Below, in pieces: positions 1 through 7,112 of a stretch of DNA of 11,355 nucleotides. The notes beneath the pieces are model-generated. The model ran no database searches. It saw only the letters and a list, made by a program, of their open reading frames with translations, and was not told the origin of the DNA. The position numbers were made by a program, and so were the translations under genes. Source of the stretch: Candidatus Omnitrophota bacterium (GTDB taxonomy: Bacteria > Verrucomicrobiota > Verrucomicrobiia > Limisphaerales > UBA1319); assembly GCA_023473405.1 (NCBI GenBank), contig JAMCZD010000338.1:1-11355 (forward strand). The letters are read 5' to 3'. How positions within the stretch are numbered: position 1 is the stretch's first letter; every line of letters begins with the position of its first letter.

Positions 1-420
1 CGCGCCCGCCAGGATATCGGGCGAGAGCGGGTCGTCGAAAGTCATATGATCCGTCTTGCCCGCATAGGGGAAGACCGGGCATCTACTCCCGGCATCGGAG
101 CAGAGAATGACGACCTGGTCGAAGGCGCAGTCCTTGAAGAGATCGACGTTTTTCGCAAACTGGCCGGAGAGGTCGATGTCGATTTCCCGCATTACCGCTA
201 TCGTGTCTTTCTGGACGCCCAGGGGCATGGTCCCTGCCGAAAACGCAGCCCATTTGCCGCCAAAGAAATGATTGACGATGCCTTCGGCGATCTGGGACCG
301 GATGGCATTGCCGGTGCATACGAAGAGGATGGTGCGCAATCCCGTGCTCCTGGCGGTACGGAGTCGCAGCAATTCGCTCAAACCCCGCTCGGCGTGGTCA
401 GTCAGCTTCTCGCTTGCCAT
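1..420 (-). CDS. arsC: ArsC-like arsenate reductase / low-molecular-weight protein tyrosine phosphatase family, C-terminus off the window
   Basis: The frame is open from an ATG at 420 to the left edge (140 codons seen, no stop). The product has the P-loop CX5R signature of the LMW-PTP/arsenate reductase fold: VCTGNAIRSQIAEG, with nucleophile C35 and R41. A second thiol pair, LCSDAGSRCPVFP (C107, C114), matches in spacing the redox cysteines 82 and 89 of thioredoxin-coupled ArsC, and a FDDP motif follows (about 128-131). This pair favours an ArsC-type reductase over a plain tyrosine phosphatase. The middle cysteine of the usual CTGNSCRS loop is isoleucine here. About 27 residues precede the usual family start; I chose ATG 420 because GGTGAG sits just upstream and the preceding small ORF ends 4 nt before it. 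A TTG at codon 28 (339) is the alternative. It is the last visible gene of the Mo-oxidoreductase operon. Known family role: reduction of arsenate to arsenite. Whether arsenate is the real substrate here is open. Confidence 0.8.
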   Translation of the reverse strand, partial: MASEKLTDHAERGLSELLRLRTARSTGLRTILFVCTGNAIRSQIAEGIVNHFFGGKWAAFSAGTMPLGVQKDTIAVMREIDIDLSGQFAKNVDLFKDCAFDQVVILCSDAGSRCPVFPYAGKTDHMTFDDPLSPDILAGA

Positions 421-424
421 GCTC

Positions 425-535
425 TCACCGTTCAAGCTCAGAGCCGCGGGCGGGCTGTTCGGGGTTAAGGCGGCGGAACGATGCCTGGATGCCGGAGTCA
501 TGGACGAACTCAACGATCGCGGGATTCCGGATCAT
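425..535 (-). CDS. Unrecognised 36-residue ORF, possibly translationally coupled
   Basis: This ORF is ATG 535 to TGA 425. Its ATG overlaps the stop of the upstream flavoprotein gene in an ATGA arrangement, and its stop lies 4 nt before the ATG of the ArsC-like gene, so it fills exactly the gap between two genes. The product starts MIRNPAIVEFVHDSGIQA and ends in RGSELER. It is charged, has no cysteine and no membrane segment, and I recognise no family. The fit between neighbours is the main argument that it is translated, perhaps to couple ArsC expression to the flavoprotein. Against it: 36 codons can stay open by chance, and there is no separate strong ribosome binding site beyond the coding end of the flavoprotein gene. 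Confidence 0.4.
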   Translation of the reverse strand: MIRNPAIVEFVHDSGIQASFRRLNPEQPARGSELER

Positions 536-1797
536 CGTTTTGCCGCTTGGGAGCTCTCCGCAATGATGAATGCGGAAAGAGCGAGGGTGTCTCCTTTCAG
601 AAGCCAGTCCATCATCATGGGGGAAATGCTGCGCCGGCTGCGGATAAGGTGGGTCAAGACCCCGCCGTAATCGACATTGCCCATCAGGAGTGCCCCGACC
701 AGCCGGTTATCCTCGAAAACATACTTCCTGTAGATGTCGTTTTCCTGAAAGATCTCTTCTTTTTGTTTTTCGTCCACGGCATTGGTCTGCCCCATCGACA
801 TGATGGGAAGGCCGTAAATCTCGACCGAGTTCATGCCGATTTCGCCCTTGTATCGGCTCGGCCGGCCGGCCATGTTGAAGCCTGCAATCCGTCCCTGCTC
901 GTAGGCGGTCGGCACAATGGCTATCACCTCCTGTTTTCCGGTAAGGATGTTGACACTCTGGACGACATCCCCCGCAGCGTATACATCGGGAACCGAGGTC
1001 TGCATGGTTTCGTCCGTCACGATCCCCCGTTCAAGTTTGATAGCGGAATCCTTCACCAGCCCGATATTCGGCCTGACGCCGATGGCCACCACCAGGATGC
1101 CGCATTCGAGCTCGCTGCCGTCATTGAGAACCACTCCGGCCACTTCATTGTTCTGGTTTACCAGGATCTCCTGGGCGGTCGTTCCGGTGATCGTCTTGAT
1201 GCCGTTATCGTTGAGGCGCTTGCTGGCGATCTTTCCCGAATATTCGTCCAGGGCAATGGCAAGCACCCTTGGCCCCAGCTCGACTATCGTGGTGTCGACG
1301 CCGATATCGTTCAGCCCTTCGGACGCCTTGAGGCCGATGAGGCCGCCGCCGATCACCACCGCTTTTTTGCCTTCCTTGCTCAGCTTGGCAAGCGCCTTGG
1401 CATCGTCCCATTTGGTAAAATTGTGGACGTTCTTTACCTCGGGGGTGAGTCCTTTGATGGGCGGGACAAAAGGCTTTCCTCCCGTCGCGATGAGCAGCTT
1501 GTCGTAAGCGACTTGCTCGCCCCCGGCGAGGGATACCGACTTGTTCTTGAAATCGATCGCCACCGCCTCTTTGCCGGTGAGCGCCGTGATCTTGTTTTTT
1601 TCGTAGAAGTCGGATGGACGATAGAACATATGCTCCGTCTTCACTGCGCCGCCAAGCCAGAAGGTGATCAGGGGCCTGGCGTAACACGGGTAGGGTTCGT
1701 CCGAAATCACCGTAATCGGACTTTCCCTGTCCACCTGCCGTATCGCCTCTACCGCGCCGATAGAGGCATACGAGTTGCCGATCATCACATAGTGCAT
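532..1797 (-). CDS. NAD(P)/FAD-dependent oxidoreductase (pyridine nucleotide-disulfide / NirB-rubredoxin reductase type)
   Basis: A 421-residue two-dinucleotide-fold flavoprotein. The N-terminal FAD fold is slightly unusual (IGNSYASIGAVEA, residues 6-18). The ATG motif LLIATGGKP is at 101-109, the NAD(P) Rossmann motif IGGGLIGLKASE at 149-160 with an acidic residue at the end of the second strand (E173, favouring NADH over NADPH), and the second FAD motif VYAAGDV at 272-278. YPCYARPLI (36-44) is the pattern seen near FAD in NirB, rubredoxin reductase and NADH oxidase relatives; it carries C38, which could be redox active. There is no signal peptide, so it is cytoplasmic. Start chosen at ATG 1797, with the purine-rich GGGGTGGGAA directly upstream, 48 nt after the second ferredoxin gene. 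By context it is the pyridine-nucleotide module of the Mo-enzyme complex, passing electrons between NAD(P)H and the 4Fe-4S subunits. The direction of electron flow is unknown. A free-standing ferredoxin or rubredoxin reductase is possible. Confidence 0.85.
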   Translation of the reverse strand: MHYVMIGNSYASIGAVEAIRQVDRESPITVISDEPYPCYARPLITFWLGGAVKTEHMFYRPSDFYEKNKITALTGKEAVAIDFKNKSVSLAGGEQVAYDKLLIATGGKPFVPPIKGLTPEVKNVHNFTKWDDAKALAKLSKEGKKAVVIGGGLIGLKASEGLNDIGVDTTIVELGPRVLAIALDEYSGKIASKRLNDNGIKTITGTTAQEILVNQNNEVAGVVLNDGSELECGILVVAIGVRPNIGLVKDSAIKLERGIVTDETMQTSVPDVYAAGDVVQSVNILTGKQEVIAIVPTAYEQGRIAGFNMAGRPSRYKGEIGMNSVEIYGLPIMSMGQTNAVDEKQKEEIFQENDIYRKYVFEDNRLVGALLMGNVDYGGVLTHLIRSRRSISPMMMDWLLKGDTLALSAFIIAESSQAAKR

Positions 1798-1845
1798 TTC
1801 CCACCCCGCGCAAGCATTCCGGACGACCGCTCCATATTTGTGCGT

Positions 1846-2371
1846 CTATTCCGCATCGAAAAGCCCCGCTAACTGTCTGGCGGCCTTTTCCCTTTTCTCG
1901 CGTGCCAGGGCGAGAGGGTCCGCTTCCTTCAACCCCCCCGGGCTTGCAGGCCGCGATGCAGGGGACAATCTGCTTGTCCAGGCAACTGTCGCATTTCAGC
2001 GCCACGCCGAAGTGCGCCCCTTCTTGCGTCGGGACTCTCTGGATCGCGCCGAAAGGGCAAAGCATGACGCACATCCAGCAACCCACGCAGCGCTCATAGT
2101 CGGTCACTATCCTGCCGGTGGCTTCATCCCTGTGCCTGCATCCGGGCATGCACCCGCTCACGCAGGGGGCCTCCTCGCAGTTATGGCAAATGATGGGGAT
2201 GTGCCTATCCCCGATCGCCACGATCTGGATGCCCGGCGAAGTGCCTTCCGGCCCCCCCAGCGCTTCCCTGCAACTGATCACGCATTGCCCGCATCCGTCG
2301 CACACTTCCGGATCGGACATGAATTCCATCGGAATCGCGGATCCAGCCCTGATTGCTTGCAATTTATCCAT
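1846..2371 (-). CDS. Four-cluster 4Fe-4S ferredoxin-type electron transfer subunit, with an apparent one-base frameshift
   Basis: Starts at ATG 2371 with an AAAAGGTG ribosome binding site. Cysteine groups in order: C24-C27-C30-C34, C62-C65-C70-C74, C95-C98-C101-C105 (CVGCWMCVMLCP) and C127-C130-C138-C142, the four-[4Fe-4S] pattern of the HycB/CooF/DmsB-like family. After ACKPGG (to residue 146) the frame enters a run of seven G (1933-1939 on the plus strand as C7). Read literally, it continues for hundreds of codons in a frame antiphase to the flavoprotein gene and stops at 1205. Dropping one G restores GLKEADPLALAREKREKAA and a TAG at 1846-1848, giving about 174 residues, a normal family length with the usual charged helical tail. 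So this is either a sequencing or assembly error, a real slippage site, or a recent lesion. All cluster cysteines lie before the shift. Probable job: electron relay between the other FeS subunit and the flavoprotein. Confidence 0.8.
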
Positions 2372-2489
2372 CGATGACACCTTTTTGCTGCATTGCGGAG
2401 CTTGCCGGTCCCGCGTGTTGGCTCCGGCCACCCGCACTATGGGCTTGTTTCATGAGGATACCCCATGCCCAAGGAGCCGGCGAGACGGA

Positions 2490-3002
2490 TTAGGGATGGC
2501 CGGGGTTCTCGGCCATTTCCTTGGCGAATTTTTCCCGTTTGATATCCGAAGCCTCTTTCGCGGATATCCAGTGGAGCGCGTGGGCGGTGCATTTGGTGAC
2601 ACAGGCGGGTTTCAGCCCTTGGTCGACCCGGTCTTTGCAGTAATCGCATTTCAGCACTTTCCCCGTCCCCGTGTCCCACTGGGGAACGCCCCACGGGCAC
2701 GCGGTGATGCAGGACTTGCAGCCGATGCAGAGCGACCCTTCGACAAAGACGATGCCGTCCTTGGCCCTTTTCTGCATCGCACCGGTAGGGCAGACATTGA
2801 CGCACACCGGTTTCGCACAGTGGTAACAGAGCATGTAGACAAAGCTGATGCGCGGGACATTATCCACCAGTTTGGGCCCCACCGGCACGATGGCATTGAG
2901 CTGGGGTCCCACAGGGACATTGTGTTCGGTCTTGCAGTGAACCTCGCAGGCGTAGCAGCCGATACATCTTTTCTGATCGTGGTAAATATAATAATCGCTC
3001 AT
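2490..3002 (-). CDS. 4Fe-4S iron-sulfur subunit of molybdopterin oxidoreductase (DmsB/PsrB/PhsB-like)
   Basis: A 170-residue protein with four cysteine groups: CIGCYACEVHC (13-23), CYHCAKPVCVNVCP (about 59-72), CIGCKSCITACP (about 92-103) and CDYC followed 11 residues later by C-x3-C (ACVTKCTAHA). This is the order and spacing of the beta subunits of DMSO, polysulfide and thiosulfate reductases. It should carry four [4Fe-4S] clusters that take or give electrons at the Mo catalytic subunit. No signal or membrane segment is visible, so the complex is predicted to be cytoplasmic. ATG 3002 is preceded by AAGGGAACGACC and lies 16 nt after the stop of the catalytic gene, consistent with co-transcription. 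No NrfD/PsrC/DmsC-type membrane anchor gene follows, unlike most members of the family; instead come another ferredoxin and a flavoprotein. Confidence 0.88.
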   Translation of the reverse strand: MSDYYIYHDQKRCIGCYACEVHCKTEHNVPVGPQLNAIVPVGPKLVDNVPRISFVYMLCYHCAKPVCVNVCPTGAMQKRAKDGIVFVEGSLCIGCKSCITACPWGVPQWDTGTGKVLKCDYCKDRVDQGLKPACVTKCTAHALHWISAKEASDIKREKFAKEMAENPGHP

Positions 3003-3018
3003 GGTCGTTCCCTTATCC

Positions 3019-5100
3019 TCAGGCTTTTTTAACGCTTACCATGCATTCGAGAAAGGCAATGCCGCCGCCCACGGGGTCGATTTTCCCGAGCAAGCCTTGC
3101 TCTAACCTGGTGTCGCTCAGCCCCTTCTGGAATGAGCGCGTTTTAAGCGGTATCTCGTTGCCGAAGCCATGCAGCATGAACACCGCTTCGGGATGGATGT
3201 AAGGCGTTACTTTTGCCTTGATTTTTCCGCTATATCCAGATGAGCCTATCTCGACCATGGCGCCGTCCTTGATGCCGAGATTTTCCGCCGCTCCCTGGTT
3301 TATCCAGAGTTCATTTTCGGAGGCGAGTTCATTCAGGTAAATATTGTTCTGGGTCTGGGCGTGAGTATGGAAAGCTGACCTGCCGAACGCCAGCCTGAAA
3401 TGTCCATTTTCCGGCTTTCTGGGGCTCGCGTATTGCGCAAACGACGCAAAAGCATTCTGTGTCATCCACTGCGAAACGAGTTCGATCTTTCCCGAGGGCG
3501 TTTTGAATTTCAGCTCATCCCGGTTCATCAGGATCGGCTCATTGGTTAAGCTTACCAAGCCTTTTTCATCAAAATCCGCTATCTTGACGCCCGTGCCCTC
3601 AAGCTGGTAATTCCAGATTTCCTCGATGCTCTTGAATGGAAAATACTGGCCGGCGCCCATTTTATTTGCGATAAGTGTAAATATCTCCCACGCGGGCTTG
3701 GTGTCGAATTTTGGCTGGATGGCCTGATGTCTGATGACGAAGCTCGGTTTTTTCCCTTTCAGGGTGGTTAACAGATTGGACCTCTCAAGATAGGAGGCTT
3801 CCGGCAGGATCAAATCCGAATACCATGCGGTTTGGCTGTAATTGACGTCTATGGAAATGAGCAGATCCAGATTGTCCAGTATCTTTTTCTGTTCATCCGG
3901 GTCGGGCATGGATGCAATCGGGTCGTAGCGATAGGCGAAAAACGCCTTGATGGGATAAGGCTTGCCCGTCTTGATCGCCTTGTAGAGGTTCAGGATGTGG
4001 CCTGTCCCCAGCGGTTTGTCGGACATCTCGGCATCGAATATCTTGTCCTGCGCATTCGGGATATTGGCGCCAATGGAGCGTAACGGCTTTGCACCGGCAT
4101 CGTTCGCTCCCTTGGCAAGAATCAGCCCGCCGGTTGCCTCAAAATTCCCCACCAAGGCGTTCAGGATATAGACGGATCGGCTGCTGTAGAAGGAATCCGT
4201 GTAGCGCGCAAGCATCCAGCCGCCATGGAATATCACCTTGGGCCTGTCCATGCTTACCGTGCGCGCGAGATTGGTGATCTCATGAGCCGGAATGCCCGTT
4301 TCCTTCTCCGCCCATTCCGGTGTATAGGTGGAAGCAAAGCTTTCGAGCTCGGACAGGCCTGTCACCCATTTGTTTACGAAGTCGGCGTCATAAAGGCGTT
4401 CCTTCAATATCACGTGGATCAGGGCAAGGTTAAGGGCATAGTCGGTTCCCGGCCGGATCATGAGGAATTTGTCCGCTTTGGATGCGGTCACCGTCGCCCT
4501 GATGTCGATATAGGTCAGTTTTGCCCCGGCATCGAGGGCATCCAGAATATTGTTTACTTCGCCAACCTGCAGCGACTCAAAGACATTTCTTCCATAAAGC
4601 ACGATATGGCGGGTATTGGCAAAATCGTAAACCAGATCGCCGCGGCCATATCCGAAAACGGACTGGCAGGCCATGTTCACATTCTTGCCGCAGGTATCGT
4701 CATGGTCAAGATAGTTCGGAGAGCCCAGCGCCTTGATGAAACTTGCGGTCAGGTCGTTGAATACCCCGCCCCTGTCGGCGATGGCGATGGCCTTGGCACC
4801 GTGTTTCCCGGTGATCTCCTTAAGCTTGGCGGCGACATGGTCCAACGCTTCTTCCCAGGTGATCTTCCGCCACTGACCCGAGCCCCGCGGGCCAATTCTC
4901 AGCATGGGCGACTGGGGTCTCTCGGCGTCGTTTACAAAGGAAATCCCGGCGGACCCTTTTGCACACAAGGCACCTGCGATGGCAGGGACATGCGGATTGC
5001 CCTCGACCCATTTAATCTCGCCGTCTCTAACCTCAACCCTGATCGGACAGCGGACAGCGCACATTCCGCACATGCTGAATACCGAGGATATTTCTCCCAT
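3019..5100 (-). CDS. Molybdopterin bis-PGD oxidoreductase catalytic subunit (CISM/DMSO reductase superfamily, PhsA/PsrA-like), cytoplasmic
   Basis: A 693-residue protein opening directly with an FeS-binding motif, C11-x2-C14-x3-C18-x27-C46 (CGMCAVRCP, then LCAKG with K48), which holds the [4Fe-4S] cluster next to the Mo cofactor. The N-terminus has no twin-arginine signal, so it should stay in the cytoplasm, unlike PhsA, PsrA and most relatives. DHDDTCGKN (132-140) places C137 where the protein ligand of Mo lies in this superfamily. HGGWMLARY, LPEASYLER and PSGKIEL are typical of the family, and the last ~110 residues look like the molydopterin-dinucleotide-binding barrel. It is somewhat shorter than PhsA/PsrA. 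ATG 5100 has GGAGG just upstream. The substrate cannot be deduced; nearest-looking relatives act on sulfur oxyanions, and neighbouring TauE-like genes fit release or export of sulfite. A formate, arsenic or other oxyanion activity is not excluded. Confidence 0.88.
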   Translation of the reverse strand: MGEISSVFSMCGMCAVRCPIRVEVRDGEIKWVEGNPHVPAIAGALCAKGSAGISFVNDAERPQSPMLRIGPRGSGQWRKITWEEALDHVAAKLKEITGKHGAKAIAIADRGGVFNDLTASFIKALGSPNYLDHDDTCGKNVNMACQSVFGYGRGDLVYDFANTRHIVLYGRNVFESLQVGEVNNILDALDAGAKLTYIDIRATVTASKADKFLMIRPGTDYALNLALIHVILKERLYDADFVNKWVTGLSELESFASTYTPEWAEKETGIPAHEITNLARTVSMDRPKVIFHGGWMLARYTDSFYSSRSVYILNALVGNFEATGGLILAKGANDAGAKPLRSIGANIPNAQDKIFDAEMSDKPLGTGHILNLYKAIKTGKPYPIKAFFAYRYDPIASMPDPDEQKKILDNLDLLISIDVNYSQTAWYSDLILPEASYLERSNLLTTLKGKKPSFVIRHQAIQPKFDTKPAWEIFTLIANKMGAGQYFPFKSIEEIWNYQLEGTGVKIADFDEKGLVSLTNEPILMNRDELKFKTPSGKIELVSQWMTQNAFASFAQYASPRKPENGHFRLAFGRSAFHTHAQTQNNIYLNELASENELWINQGAAENLGIKDGAMVEIGSSGYSGKIKAKVTPYIHPEAVFMLHGFGNEIPLKTRSFQKGLSDTRLEQGLLGKIDPVGGGIAFLECMVSVKKA

Positions 5101-5198
5101 TGCGGCCTCCGAAATTGATCTTGAAATTGGCGAGCAATAAATCTGTTATCTTCTGTTGAATCGCGAGCGTCGTTGGCCCGAATTTTTCAGACTCGCTC

Positions 5199-5588
5199 TT
5201 AGAACACCCCGAGCAAGTTCAAGGCCAGGACAGCCAGCCCTGCGACTGCCACCCGCTTCACGGCAACCGGGCTTATCCGTTTTGCGATCTGCGGCGCGAT
5301 AAAGCCGGCCAGTATGGCGGCGGGGAACATGATGAGAAAGAAAGTCAGGTCAAAGTTCCCGAACTGGAAATGCCGCGCCGTTCCTATAAGGGTGTTGAAG
5401 AAGATGGCCAGGAGCGAGCTCCCGACCACGACGTACATCGGCAGTCCGAGACCGACGGTCAATAACGGCACCATGAACGGGCCGCCGCCGAATCCGAACA
5501 TTGAAGAGATGACCGCGATCAGAAATCCGCCGATGCAACCAAGTACGATGTTTACCTTGAACTCATGTCCCCAGAAAGTCACTAGCAT
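5199..5588 (-). CDS. TauE/SafE-type permease, small half-length protein (second half)
   Basis: A 129-residue, very hydrophobic protein with about four membrane segments (roughly residues 12-45, 51-69, 79-102 and 108-129). It carries the glycine-rich signature FGFGGGPFMVPLL near the start, as in one repeat unit of the TauE/SafE (DUF81, PF01925) sulfite/organosulfonate exporters. Full members are about 250 residues with two such repeats; this is only one, and the other is at the C-terminus of the protein encoded just upstream. A separate strong Shine-Dalgarno, AAGGAGATATACC, stands before ATG 5588, 26 nt after the upstream stop, so it is a genuine separate gene, not a frameshifted tail. Likely role: pairs with the upstream half to form one transporter for sulfite or a related anion in the inner membrane. 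Confidence 0.82.
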   Translation of the reverse strand: MLVTFWGHEFKVNIVLGCIGGFLIAVISSMFGFGGGPFMVPLLTVGLGLPMYVVVGSSLLAIFFNTLIGTARHFQFGNFDLTFFLIMFPAAILAGFIAPQIAKRISPVAVKRVAVAGLAVLALNLLGVF

Positions 5589-5614
5589 GGTATATCTCCT
5601 TATTTGTCCCTGAC

Positions 5615-6892
5615 TTATGCCTGTTTTTTCTTGGCAGCTTCTTCAGCAGCCCTCTTTTGGAATTCCTTGAGAATCGCCTGTTCTTTTTTGTTCTTGGCCA
5701 AATAGCCGGGTGTCGTCTGCCAGACCATGAGTCCCGCCAGAACAAGCAGTATCCAGCCGAAGATAAACTTGAACTGGTCGAGGGTGATCAGCTCGGTCAG
5801 TTTGGGGCCGATAAAACCTCCCAACACCATAGACAGTCCGATCACCGTGCCGAGTTTCCAACTGATGAACTTGATCTTGGAATAGTTGTAGATGCCGCTG
5901 CCCTGGGCAAACAGCACTGTGGGCATGACCGTTCCCGCAACTACGGTGTGCGGCAATGGCCAGATGGTGAGCAGCAGAGGGTTCAGGATAAACCCGCCGC
6001 CTGCCCCCATGAGAACGCCGAAGATCGAGATCGCCAGCGTAAGCAACAAGGGGCCGAAGAGGTTTAGGCTGGTTCCAGCATTCTCGAGATACAGGAGAGG
6101 GAAGTGTATGTTGTTCTCGAAGGCCAGCGGCCGGCTTTTGATTTTCTTGTCCACGGACGCCACGACGTTGTATTTTCCTGGGGCAAGCCCTTCGCGGATT
6201 TTTATTTCGGCCTTGTAGGTACCGTCGGGGTTTACCACGACACCGGCTCCCAGCACCTTGTCCGCACTCCTGAAGCGGGCTTTCACCAGTTGCATCGAGC
6301 GTTTCTTGTTCTCCTTCTCATCCATTGCCGGCAGCAACTCGCCACGGGAACCGATGATGCTCCCGGTAAGAGTTGTCTGGTACCGGGCTATCTTGACCTT
6401 TGCCGGAACCGAGTAGGCTACGTCTGCGCCAAGATCCTTGAGCGCCTTGGAAAAGCTCCACGACTTGCCTTCCTTCTTGATGTTTTCAAGGGCACCCTTG
6501 GATTCTGCGGGCACAAAGAGTTTGTAGTAGGCGGGCATATCTTCGGACAGATAGAAGATATAGGGTCTTTTCCCCGTTTCCTTGTCCGGTTCCGAGTCGA
6601 AGCGGGAGGCGCGGACTTTTTTGTCGGCCCAGATTTCAACGAAGACGGGTTTCCCCGGTGGGGCTGTGCCCGTGACGGTAATGGTTCCGCCATTGCTTAA
6701 CGAAGTTTTGTCTATCTGCGCGGTAATGCTGTCAGCAGATGGCCCCGTTTTTTTCTCTTCGGGTTTGGCCGCTTCCGCAGCAGCGGTTTGAGGTTTTGCC
6801 GCCCCCTGCTTTTCAGCGAAAGCGCCACTTTGATACAGCATAAACAATGTCGCACTTAGTGCGATAGCCATTGAGCCCCAGAACTGTTTCAT
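5615..6892 (-). CDS. Signal peptide + periplasmic beta domain + TauE/SafE half-permease fusion
   Basis: A 425-residue protein in three parts. Residues 1-26 look like a signal peptide (hydrophobic core ending in GAFAEK). A low-complexity Ala/Lys/Pro linker leads to a polar region (about 55-275) with Ig-like or beta-sandwich character (ITVTGTAPPGKPVFVEIW; VVVNPDGTYKAEIKI). From 277 to 395 there are about four membrane segments with the TauE glycine signature MGAGGGFILNPLLL, then TVVAGTVMPTVLFAQG. A Lys/Glu-rich tail of about 27 residues ends the protein. It has only one TauE repeat; the following gene supplies the other. Known TauE/SafE role: export of sulfite or organosulfonates. The periplasmic domain might bind the ligand or a partner (inference). 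Start ATG 6892 has AAAGGAGGAGG upstream. It is the first gene of the minus-strand operon. Topology is unclear: a cleaved signal plus four segments would put the basic tail outside. Confidence 0.82.
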   Translation of the reverse strand: MKQFWGSMAIALSATLFMLYQSGAFAEKQGAAKPQTAAAEAAKPEEKKTGPSADSITAQIDKTSLSNGGTITVTGTAPPGKPVFVEIWADKKVRASRFDSEPDKETGKRPYIFYLSEDMPAYYKLFVPAESKGALENIKKEGKSWSFSKALKDLGADVAYSVPAKVKIARYQTTLTGSIIGSRGELLPAMDEKENKKRSMQLVKARFRSADKVLGAGVVVNPDGTYKAEIKIREGLAPGKYNVVASVDKKIKSRPLAFENNIHFPLLYLENAGTSLNLFGPLLLTLAISIFGVLMGAGGGFILNPLLLTIWPLPHTVVAGTVMPTVLFAQGSGIYNYSKIKFISWKLGTVIGLSMVLGGFIGPKLTELITLDQFKFIFGWILLVLAGLMVWQTTPGYLAKNKKEQAILKEFQKRAAEEAAKKKQA

Positions 6893-7024
6893 AGCTTCCT
6901 CCTCCTTTAGTTATAACCATTTGATGGCCGGGATGCCTGTAACAACTGAAAACAAAAATAATCAATCGCCATAAAACATGAGCAAACACTCAAAAATACA
7001 AAAAATCGTATTTCGTGCAACATT

Positions 7025-7039
7025 ATGGCAATTAGCCAT
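7025..7039. promoter_or_regulatory. Small inverted repeat, possible operator
   Basis: ATGGC-AATTA-GCCAT is a perfect 5-bp inverted repeat with a 5-nt spacer, followed 3 nt later by another partial GCCATGG. It contains a T-N11-A core (T7026, A7038) as in LysR-type regulator sites. It lies about 135 bp upstream of the first minus-strand gene and 290 bp upstream of cysM. A chance palindrome is possible. Confidence 0.25.
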
Positions 7040-7112
7040 GTGCCATGGATCTTGCGCTTCAGGTTTGAATCCGAGGGTATTCAACGACCGGAATTCCATA
7101 ACTCCTATATAT

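Noticed and set aside
481..1872. Open frame of 463 codons on the plus strand opposite the flavoprotein gene
   Set aside because: The minus-strand frame has clear FAD and NAD motifs; the plus frame is a shadow with no recognisable domain.
1205..1930. Extension of the second ferredoxin as a ~388-residue fusion
   Set aside because: The part after the G7 run reads out of frame through the flavoprotein gene and is Arg/Gly-rich nonsense. One-base correction gives a normal family end.
2364..2453. 29-codon ORF on the minus strand between the two ferredoxin genes, overlapping the start of the second
   Set aside because: It has a poor ribosome binding site, low-complexity composition and no motif. 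The 118-nt spacer is more simply untranslated, although a coupling leader cannot be excluded.
5101..5198. Terminator or internal promoter between the second TauE half and the Mo gene
   Set aside because: Only a weak GCGAG/CTCGC pairing with a large loop is seen and no U-run; read-through as one operon is simpler.
7025..7048. Sigma54-like promoter on the minus strand (TGGCAC ... TTGC)
   Set aside because: The spacing between the GG and GC elements is three bases too long for sigma54.
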